From the NCBI GenBank assembly GCA_028577615.1, contig JAJSDU010000009.1, positions 23,178-87,177 on the forward strand: a DNA stretch of 64,000 nt. Reading direction: 5' to 3'. Each line of letters begins with the position of its first letter. The first letter of the stretch is position 1. Under the pieces are notes generated by a model. The model saw only the letters and a program-made list of their open reading frames with translations, did no database searches and was not told the DNA's origin. A program made the position numbers and the translations under genes. Of the stretch, positions 57,394 through 64,000 are shown in pieces. Source of the DNA: Nitrosomonas sp. (GTDB lineage: Bacteria; Pseudomonadota; Gammaproteobacteria; Burkholderiales; Nitrosomonadaceae).

Positions 57394-57756
57394 GTTGAAT
57401 TCTGGAAATAATTTGTATCAGTTAACGAAAGTCGAAAGACCGGATTTCACTTGCGCGCTATCTACTATCGTAGTCAAACAGCATATCTTATTACATTCAT
57501 CATTGCCGATCATAACCTGCTGTTGAATCTTTCAAAGCATTTCAGAATGCTATTGTAGCCTTATTTTGAATAATGAACTGTTGAAATTCGCCAAAGCGAT
57601 GAAACAAACGATTGTCCGTTGATCACATCAGCGAATTGACGTTTCCGGCATTATGGCTTAACTTTTGAGTTATGGTTCATATCGTGATGGTCATGGATGC
57701 CATGCATTATCCGATCCGAAACCGTGATTAAATAATAATTGCCAGGAGACGACCAA
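57394..57756. other. Intergenic region between ubiJ and a divergent membrane-protein gene
   Basis: These 363 bp separate divergent genes. AT-rich stretches could be promoters, but none is clear. No small gene or hairpin was recognised. Confidence 0.4.
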
Positions 57757-58782
57757 ATGCTTGGAATGTTCGATATCATTATTGCAATGATTTTTATATA
57801 TGCATTTTTCGCCAGCTTGGTAAGCGGGGTGAATGAGCTGATCGTTCAAGTGCTGGCTATGCGTGGACGGGTGTTGTTCGAAGGCATAGCCATGATGCTC
57901 GGCGAGCTTCCCAGGGATACCGGTTCATGGATCGTTCGTGAATTTAAAATAGCCAAACGCAAACTTGGCTTTGCTGATACACACCATGCGCAAAGGACCA
58001 ACGCGCTTTTTGCACATCCTTTGATCGATACATTATCCCCTCCGGGCAGTTCGCGCCCGTCTTATATTTCTCCAAAAACATTTTCAATGGCACTGATTTA
58101 TGTGTTGTCGATTGATGGCTCCGTGGAAAATCTCAGAAAATCTCTGGAAGACCGTTCCAAGCCGCTGAACAAATTACTGGGTCCGATGCTTGACGAAGCG
58201 AAAGACAACCTCGATGCATTTAAAATGAAAGTTGAAGAGCACTACAATGCAGTCATGGACAGGGCCAGTGGCTGGTACAAGCGCCGCACTCAGTTCATGA
58301 TGTTTTTTGTGGGGCTGATACTGGCTGGATGCCTGAATGTCGATTCGATTTATATCGTTCAGCAATTACAAAAGAATCCTGAGCAGGTGCAGAAACTGGT
58401 CGCGGCGGCGGCGGAATATTCGCCGGCATCAGAACAGGGGGAATCCGCAGCTGATGAGCAAGAAAAATTAATTCAAACGATCCGGGAATTGAACATTAAA
58501 ACCGATGAATTCAGGAATATGGGATTGCCCATTGGCTGGAGTATCGCCAGGGAAACTGCATATATGCAACCTGAAGCAGAACATATTTCAGGTGCATTTG
58601 CGCATGGTGAATCCGATATCACATTTTCGCTTCTGCCGGGGCAGAAAAGCATGATGCTGGTCTTTATTGGCTGGCTGGCTACCGCGCTGGCAGGGGCGCT
58701 AGGTGCGCCATTCTGGTTTGACGCTATTTCGAAAGCATTTGCCGTGCGCGGCAGCGGGAGAAAGCCGGGTGAGTCGAATTAA
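57757..58782 (+). CDS. Integral membrane protein of unknown function
   Basis: ATG 57757 follows an AGGAG ribosome site; the product has 341 residues. Hydrophobic segments are at about 3-32 (MFDIIIAMIFIYAFFASLVSG), near 183-200 (FMMFFVGLILAGCLNVD) and near the C-terminus (LVFIGWLATALAGALGAPFWFDAISKAF). The middle is a soluble helical region. The closing phrase GAPFWFD recurs in a family of bacterial membrane proteins that I cannot name. No conserved neighbours hint at a function. Confidence 0.7.
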   Translation: MLGMFDIIIAMIFIYAFFASLVSGVNELIVQVLAMRGRVLFEGIAMMLGELPRDTGSWIVREFKIAKRKLGFADTHHAQRTNALFAHPLIDTLSPPGSSRPSYISPKTFSMALIYVLSIDGSVENLRKSLEDRSKPLNKLLGPMLDEAKDNLDAFKMKVEEHYNAVMDRASGWYKRRTQFMMFFVGLILAGCLNVDSIYIVQQLQKNPEQVQKLVAAAAEYSPASEQGESAADEQEKLIQTIRELNIKTDEFRNMGLPIGWSIARETAYMQPEAEHISGAFAHGESDITFSLLPGQKSMMLVFIGWLATALAGALGAPFWFDAISKAFAVRGSGRKPGESN

Positions 58783-58832
58783 AATGGAAAGAGAAGCTTG
58801 TTCGCTGTAAATGAATGACATGATCGATTAGA

Positions 58833-59444
58833 TTAACTGTAATCCAGAATCACGCGCTTGAGTATATTCAGTTTGCCATGAAAAAAATGCTCGGCGCCCG
58901 GGATGATGACAACCGGAAGAGATTGCGGTGCAGCCCAGTCAAGGATGGCATTAAGCGGCACAATATCGTCCTTGTCGCCTTGAATGATCAGCGTACTCTT
59001 CACATTCACCGGTACGTTGAGCGCGCCAACGTGCTTCAGCGATGGGGAAACGAGTATAAGCGACCCGGGATTCAAGCGCTCAGCAGCCTGTATCTGCACG
59101 CCCCCGCCAAACGAGAATCCTGCCAGCAGGAGCGGCAGGTCGCCAGCATGATCGACAAACTGGTTTTGTATTGATTGCGCAACAGCGACAGCATCCTCGA
59201 CTTCACCGATACCGTGATCAAAAACACCTTCGCTACTCCCGGTACCGCGAAAATTGAACTTGATCGCGATATAGCCGAGCTCAAGCACGCTGTTAAACAC
59301 TGTATGCACCACTTTGTTGTCCATGGTGCCGCCATGCAGCGGGTGAGGGTGGGCAACAACGGCAATTCCACAGGGATAGGTTGCAGGCTCGGCGATAACG
59401 GTTTCAATTTTTCCAGCCGGACCTTCTATAAAAAATTTCCGCAC
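58833..59444 (-). CDS. Alpha/beta hydrolase
   Basis: Soluble hydrolase of 203 residues. HPHPLHGGTMDNKVV forms the oxyanion region, FNFRGTGSSEG follows, and the nucleophile elbow is AGFSFGGG (Ser). The Asp is in IIQGDKDDIVP and the His in PGAEHFFHGKL. It resembles the small COG2945-type hydrolases with unknown substrates. It lies 22 bp downstream of the ferredoxin-like gene on the same strand. Confidence 0.88.
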   Translation of the reverse strand: MRKFFIEGPAGKIETVIAEPATYPCGIAVVAHPHPLHGGTMDNKVVHTVFNSVLELGYIAIKFNFRGTGSSEGVFDHGIGEVEDAVAVAQSIQNQFVDHAGDLPLLLAGFSFGGGVQIQAAERLNPGSLILVSPSLKHVGALNVPVNVKSTLIIQGDKDDIVPLNAILDWAAPQSLPVVIIPGAEHFFHGKLNILKRVILDYS

Positions 59445-59466
59445 AATAAATCCGCCGGGATTAAGC

Positions 59467-59775
59467 CTAAATCCTCAAGCGTTCCACAATACGGCCATTA
59501 ACAAGATGCTCGTCAATGATTTCATCGATATCATCCTTGTCAACATAGGTGTACCAGACTTCTTCGGGATAAATGACAATTACCGGACCTTCGTCGCAGC
59601 GATCCAGGCATCCGGCATTGTTAATGCGAATCTTGCCTTTGCCACTCAGTTTAAGATCTTTGATGCGTTTTTTGGCATAATCGCGCATTTCCTGCGCACC
59701 CACATTATTACAGCAGACAGCATTGCCTTCGCGCTGATTAATACAGAAAAACACATGATATTGATAATAACTCAT
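59467..59775 (-). CDS. Thioredoxin-like [2Fe-2S] ferredoxin
   Basis: Small electron carrier of 102 residues with Cys at 11, 21, 22, 56 and 60. The pattern C-x9/10-C ... C-x3-C fits thioredoxin-fold 2Fe-2S ferredoxins. YHVFFCINQR and GCLDRCDEGPVIVIYPEEVWYTYV are typical phrases. The partner enzyme is unknown; it shares a strand with the hydrolase at 58833. Confidence 0.88.
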   Translation of the reverse strand: MSYYQYHVFFCINQREGNAVCCNNVGAQEMRDYAKKRIKDLKLSGKGKIRINNAGCLDRCDEGPVIVIYPEEVWYTYVDKDDIDEIIDEHLVNGRIVERLRI

Positions 59776-59903
59776 AGCGCTACTGCAGCAGTAAGAATAA
59801 AAAAGCTATTATATGTTGCCGGACAGTATCTTGCCAAAAGTTCTGGGAATAGCTTTTAAACCGGCTTCAATCATAAAACGCATTAAAAAGAGGTTTATTA
59901 ACG

Positions 59904-61460
59904 ATGCACGAAGAAACACAAATGCACGGCTTGAAATCCAAAGGGTTGAGCAAAGGTTCTGTCTCCCGGTGGGCTGCGGTGACTATCGGCCTGGCTGCGA
60001 CTGCGCCGGCTTATTCTCTGGCGGGCGCATTGGGTTACGGCGCCGCCGGTATCGGCTACCAACTACCCATTGTATTTATTCTGTCGGTCATTCCGATGTT
60101 CTTTGTCGCAATGTCGTATAAGCACCTGACAACGGCTGCGCCCGATGCAGGGACTATTTTCACCTGGGGCACCAAAGCAATCGGCCCGCGCGCTGGTTGG
60201 TTTGGCGGCTGGGCGTTGTTGCTCGGCAGTATATTGGCGGGGGTGACGGCAACCCAGATTACGGTGATTTCAATGGCAGTTATTTTTGGCATGAATGACA
60301 CGCCAGCATGGTTTCATATCATCGTTTCTGTGATCTTCATCCTGAGTACGACCTACCTGACCGCGCTGGGGGCAAAGGAATCATCGCGCACCACCATGAT
60401 TCTGACGATCGCGCAGTACAGCATTCTCATTTTGCTGGCCGTGGTACTTTACATGCGCGTCTTTCAAGGCGAAGCCGTTAGCACGGCGGAATCATTTTCC
60501 TGGGAATGGTTCAATCCATTCGCAATCCCTTCATTTGACGTATTTCTGAAGGGTTTCATGATCGCATTGTTTATTTTCTGGGGATTCGACGCCTCCCTGG
60601 CCATGTCGGAAGAAACGGACGGTAATTCGGAACAGGCAGGCCGCAGCGGTGTTATCGCTATGAGTATCACGGTATTTACCTATGTGCTGTTTTCCATTGC
60701 GGCACTGGCCTATGCCGGCGTGGACGCCAGCAATGAATCCAGCCTGACGCATCCCAAAAATATCGATTCGAGCATTACAACCCTGGCAATCGAGATTCTC
60801 GGCCCGCAAGGCGCCGTAGTGGCGGCTGTGGTCATCTGTGTTTCGGCGTTCTCGGCAACCATGTCAACGATCATGCCATCAGCCCGCATGGCATTGGCGA
60901 TGGCTACTTATCGCGCCATTCCCGGCCGCTTTGCGGTGGTCAATGCAGTCTCGAAGACGCCCAAATTCACCACCTGGACAATCGGCATGATGACGCTCTT
61001 TATTTACACCACATTGAGCCTGATGAGCGAATCCATCGTGGAAGACACCATACTCAGCGTCAGCATCGCCGTGTGCACGTTTTACATCGTCGCGGCCTCG
61101 TCCTGCGCGCTTTATTTTCACCGCACGGCGTTCAATCACTGGCGAACCGCGATATCCCAGGTTATCCTGCCGGCAACAGCCGCGATTGTATTAACGGCTG
61201 TCGCACTACTTCAGGCATGGAACATGCTCGACCCGAATTATGGTTCCAGCGGGTCAATCGCCGGGGTCGGGATGGTATTTATAATCGGCGTGATGACACT
61301 GTTTTGCGGCGTCATCCTGATGATCCTGTGGAATATGCGCGATCCGACATTTTTCAGAGGCGAAACACTGCCACTCGAACGCGCGCATATGGTTCCGGAT
61401 ACACTCACAAAAATCAGAGCGTTGAAAGAAAATGAAAAAACGCAGGCGCCTTCAAAATGA
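59904..61460 (+). CDS. APC family amino-acid permease
   Basis: Inner-membrane transporter of 518 residues with about twelve helices. The first helices (AVTIGLAATAPAYSLAGALGYGAAGIG) and FFIFWGFDASLAMSEET-like text (as LFIFWGFDASLAMSEETDG) are typical of APC carriers. The substrate cannot be told, but amino acids or polyamines are likely. Its last four bases overlap the start of the HicB-like gene. Confidence 0.9.
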   Translation: MHEETQMHGLKSKGLSKGSVSRWAAVTIGLAATAPAYSLAGALGYGAAGIGYQLPIVFILSVIPMFFVAMSYKHLTTAAPDAGTIFTWGTKAIGPRAGWFGGWALLLGSILAGVTATQITVISMAVIFGMNDTPAWFHIIVSVIFILSTTYLTALGAKESSRTTMILTIAQYSILILLAVVLYMRVFQGEAVSTAESFSWEWFNPFAIPSFDVFLKGFMIALFIFWGFDASLAMSEETDGNSEQAGRSGVIAMSITVFTYVLFSIAALAYAGVDASNESSLTHPKNIDSSITTLAIEILGPQGAVVAAVVICVSAFSATMSTIMPSARMALAMATYRAIPGRFAVVNAVSKTPKFTTWTIGMMTLFIYTTLSLMSESIVEDTILSVSIAVCTFYIVAASSCALYFHRTAFNHWRTAISQVILPATAAIVLTAVALLQAWNMLDPNYGSSGSIAGVGMVFIIGVMTLFCGVILMILWNMRDPTFFRGETLPLERAHMVPDTLTKIRALKENEKTQAPSK

Positions 61461-61675
61461 AATTCAAACCTGAAGCCTATGCCATCACAATCCGGAAAGA
61501 AGCAAGCGACGGTGAAATCCTATATGTCGGCAGGGTAGCGGAATTTCCCAATATCAGCGTATATGAAGATGACTTTGAAACCGCCCGTCACCTGATGAAT
61601 GATGCCATTCAAACCCTGAAAAAAATCGCCGATCAGAACCGGATGGAATTGTCGCTGCCACTTCAATATCGCTGA
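61457..61675 (+). CDS. HicB-like small protein
   Basis: Product of 72 residues, ATG overlapping the permease stop (ATGA). The fold pattern (MKFKPEAYAITIRKE, VGRVAEFPNISVYEDDFETARHLMNDAIQTLKKIA) matches the partial RNase H fold of HicB antitoxins. No HicA toxin lies next to it, and the HicB DNA-binding tail is missing, so it is probably a solitary HicB-like protein. Coupling to the permease is unexplained. Confidence 0.6.
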   Translation: MKFKPEAYAITIRKEASDGEILYVGRVAEFPNISVYEDDFETARHLMNDAIQTLKKIADQNRMELSLPLQYR

Positions 61676-61901
61676 AATTTGCCGTGAACGTGCGCCGTTT
61701 TTTTCTGTAACACCGTTATTTTCCAAAATGATTGTTCCGATGTCTCATCATGTCACGCGCAATTGCGCGGGAAGGTGCTAAGGGGGCGGTAATTCGGCGT
61801 TACGGGTATTCCTGCAAACGGAAGTTAAAACCGTTCACTTCCACCGTTCCATACTTCACGCTGCAAAACATAAATAACAATATTTGGGTAGTAAATTAGT
61901 T

Positions 61902-62936
61902 TTAATTACTGACAAATGAAAAAGCACGGTTGAATTCTTGAAATGACTCTGCGCATGTTTGATTAACAAGCCTGTCTCTGTTTATTTCTGTTCCGAATCT
62001 TTCTTGTAAATCTCCTCGAATTAATTCAACATCGTAATATGAAATTCCTCTTGTTGTTGCGAATATTTTTGTTCTTAAAGACATTCTTTGCTTATTTATT
62101 GGGAATATTAAATCCATGTTTTGTTTTAGAAATGAAAAACCAAGAAAAATAATTCTTTGAGAATTTATAATTTTAATTTTCAAATCATCAATCTTATGAG
62201 CTAAATGATTTTTTGTTTCTTCGCTTTCAGTAAAGGTTCTTATCGCATTTGTTAAATTTACAAGATCTTGTGGACTTGCTCTTCCACCAAATTCTATTTT
62301 ATTTTCTACATCTAGCCACGGATGAGAGCCTACTGTTCCATAAGGATGATAAATGTCTAGCTTTGAATGTAATAATTCCTTAACTTGTTCTTCTTTAACG
62401 TTATAGCATTGTTGAATTGCATGATATAGAAAATGTTCTATACATCTGTCGTAATTGAAAACAATAAATGTGATAGCCCCTAATCGATTTCCTAATTCGT
62501 GAAATTGACATTCCTCACTAAACTTCCTAAAAAAAAGAGTGAACCACGTTTTTTCGATTACTTCCATATTAATTCTTGAATTTTTTTCTATAAACAATTT
62601 GCTGTCTTTTTCTGCTTTTAGAATGGAATTGATTATTGCGAGCTTTCCGCAAAAAACAATTTTTGGATTTTCTCTGTGCAGATTTAAATAATTGTCTATT
62701 GATGCAGTTAATCTTAAGCCATTACTTATAGCTATCCTTGCATCCATATATTCTTCTGGCTTTTGTTGACTTTTTTCGCGAATTGCCGTGTTAATTAGAA
62801 ACTTATTGTCGTCATTAGGGTTAGAATTAATATCCATTAATTTTATTATTTCATTTCTTAATTCATCACCTATGGGTAGACCAACTTCTTTGCTTGCACC
62901 AGCACCGATAACAAATACAGTTCTTGGGATTTTCAT
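61902..62936 (-). CDS. SIR2-like domain protein, possible defence effector
   Basis: Product of 344 residues. It opens MKIPRTVFVIGAGASKEVGLP, the NAD-binding loop of SIR2-like folds. FNYDRCIEHFLYHAI matches the usual (T/F)NYD phrase, and DIYHPYGTVG carries a His at the catalytic position. IIFLGFSFLKQNMDLIF follows near the end. Many bacterial SIR2-like proteins degrade NAD after phage infection; that role here is inference. The gene is strongly AT-rich compared with the housekeeping block, suggesting transfer. Its start lies only 14 bp from the divergent neighbour's. Confidence 0.75.
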   Translation of the reverse strand: MKIPRTVFVIGAGASKEVGLPIGDELRNEIIKLMDINSNPNDDNKFLINTAIREKSQQKPEEYMDARIAISNGLRLTASIDNYLNLHRENPKIVFCGKLAIINSILKAEKDSKLFIEKNSRINMEVIEKTWFTLFFRKFSEECQFHELGNRLGAITFIVFNYDRCIEHFLYHAIQQCYNVKEEQVKELLHSKLDIYHPYGTVGSHPWLDVENKIEFGGRASPQDLVNLTNAIRTFTESEETKNHLAHKIDDLKIKIINSQRIIFLGFSFLKQNMDLIFPINKQRMSLRTKIFATTRGISYYDVELIRGDLQERFGTEINRDRLVNQTCAESFQEFNRAFSFVSN

Positions 62937-62950
62937 TGGCTTATTTATGA

Positions 62951-63550
62951 ATGATTATTATGAAAAATGATTCGTTTATTAATATTGTTTGTTTAGTCTT
63001 TGCTTTAATTTTAGTCACTGTTTTAACTTGTTCAGGTATGAAAGTTAACGTTGCTAACGATAAGCCAGCGCTAATTAATGCAGTTTCTACATTCTTTATT
63101 GCGCTTTTTACCATCTTTGCTTTTTTTATTTCTTATCAGCTCTATGAATTAAATAAAAGACAATCTGTATTACAAATGAATCAGGCTTTTAATACTATTA
63201 ATCAACTTATCTTAAGTAATCCAGAAGTAAGGAAATTAGCTAATAAATATGCATACACGGAATGCAAAGAAGCGAAATGTGGAGAAAAACCACTTTGGGA
63301 AAACCAAGAATTATTAAGAAAAAGTTTTTTATTTAGTGTATTGAACATTTATGAAGCATATTACATTGAGAATCGACATAAATTTACTGGAAAATTTTTA
63401 GCTGATTCGATTTTGAAAAATCTATTGACTCATAACTACGTGATAACTTTGATTAATGGGAGTAATTTTGATGCTGCTTTTAAAGAATTTTCTAACAAAC
63501 AGCATGAATGTTTGAAGAGAGACAGATGTAAATGTGCATCTAAATTTTAG
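62951..63550 (+). CDS. Two-helix membrane protein, possible defence partner
   Basis: Product of 199 residues (ATG 62951, or 62960). Two membrane helices lie at about 8-28 and 46-66, followed by a helical cytoplasmic part with Cys (AYTECKEAKCGEK, CLKRDRCKCASKF). The plan resembles membrane proteins found in phage-resistance loci, but I cannot name a family. It is AT-rich like its neighbour and divergent from the SIR2-like gene. Confidence 0.6.
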   Translation: MIIMKNDSFINIVCLVFALILVTVLTCSGMKVNVANDKPALINAVSTFFIALFTIFAFFISYQLYELNKRQSVLQMNQAFNTINQLILSNPEVRKLANKYAYTECKEAKCGEKPLWENQELLRKSFLFSVLNIYEAYYIENRHKFTGKFLADSILKNLLTHNYVITLINGSNFDAAFKEFSNKQHECLKRDRCKCASKF

Positions 63551-63699
63551 CCTTATTACTCTCAGGGTAAATTTTTAATTTCATTATTTCGTAAAATAGT
63601 TTTACCTTCTGAGTTTTTGCATCATGTTTTCTAATCTTTTTAATCTTTACTGGTTTATTCGATACGCCCGAGCTATAGTCAAATCTGGTGTATGGAGAA

Positions 63700-64000
63700 T
63701 CAAGCGGCTTGCTGTTTTTGATCTCCATTTTGTTTAACGCCGTCAACGAATTTTGTACCTTTGATGACATCCGCTAACAATTTATAACCCCTCAGCCGGA
63801 ACCATTTTTTCTGTGCCACTTCCATCAGTTTGAACGCCATCGTCAAGGTTGTCGTCCGGCTTCCACAGTTTTTAGTTTTGGCTGTTCTCAGCCGAACCGT
63901 TGCAAAAACTGATTCGACTGGGTTGGTCGTTCTAATGTGTTGCCAGTTTTCAGCAGGATAATCATAGAAGGCCAGCATGGAATCTTTATCCTTTGCCAGA
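63700..64000 (-). mobile_element. IS256-type transposase, C-terminal part, cut by window edge
   Basis: The frame runs off the right edge with LAKDKDSMLAFYDYPAENWQHIRTTNPVESVFATVRLRT, the C-terminal catalytic region of IS256-family (mutator type) transposases. It contains the conserved Glu in NPVES, then GSRTTTLTMAFKLMEVAQKKWFRLRG. Visible length is 100 residues. No clear terminal inverted repeat was recognised between 63551 and 63699. It marks the edge of an acquired segment. Confidence 0.88.

Noticed and set aside
63540-63770. Minus-strand frame of 76 codons overlapping the transposase end
   Set aside because: Its first part overlaps the transposase in another frame, and the remainder has no recognisable features.

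Overview
The window looks like chromosome of a betaproteobacterium of the Nitrosomonadales type, probably Nitrosomonas or a close relative. This is inferred from gene order and protein style: hemH-hrcA-nadK-recN, leuC-entericidin-leuD-leuB-asd-fimV-truA-trpF-trpB-trpA-accD-folC-SPOR-cvpA-purF-metZ, and a thymidine/AMP-phosphorylase-like gene paired with a PRPP-synthetase-like gene. No ammonia-oxidation genes lie here, so the genus is not proven.

Layout. 1-11.8 kb: a potassium channel cut by the left edge, a small membrane protein, a pirin/DoxX/LysR module, a DUF1840 gene, hemH, hrcA, nadK, recN, and a membrane-anchored spermidine-synthase-like gene. 11.8-20.4 kb: an accessory locus. A 1.5 kb non-coding region carries a duplicated segment of about 300 bp and repeated palindromes. 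It is followed by two DUF1775/YcnI-like secreted paralogues, a third secreted protein that also begins with His after signal cleavage, a frameshifted TlpA-like thioredoxin, a DUF4266 lipoprotein, a double outer-membrane barrel (DUF3570 plus a Met/His-rich barrel) and ApbE. 20.4-26.7 kb: small secreted proteins, a lactate/malate dehydrogenase-like enzyme, a 1-Cys peroxiredoxin, a His-rich protein and a nuclease-like hydrolase. 26.8-53.9 kb: a long, almost wholly plus-strand housekeeping block covering nucleotide salvage, the TCA cycle and Leu, Trp, Met, fatty-acid, folate and purine synthesis. 53.9-61.7 kb: a histone-deacetylase-like enzyme, tRNA-Val, ubiB/ubiJ, unknown membrane and hydrolase genes, and an amino-acid permease with a HicB-like gene. 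61.9-64 kb: a visibly AT-rich insert with a SIR2-like gene, a divergent two-helix membrane protein and a partial IS256-type transposase.

The strongest candidate for an undescribed system is the 11.8-20.4 kb locus. Six promoters share one architecture: a 17-bp palindrome close to TGCGRCAAWTTGYCGCA directly abuts the -35 element, which is followed by an exact 17-bp spacer and a GATANT-like -10. One of them faces left toward the spermidine-synthase-like gene. Two drive duplicated non-coding segments. The other three precede the secreted His-first proteins, and the last of these probably also drives the TlpA-DUF4266-DUF3570-ApbE genes. The DUF3570 protein contains DTWSGAT, which fits the ApbE flavinylation consensus D-x-x-[S/T]-G-A-[T/S]. 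This suggests that an outer-membrane protein is the FMN acceptor in a metal (probably copper) or redox system at the cell surface. The regulator, the metal and the flavinylation are inferences, not demonstrated.
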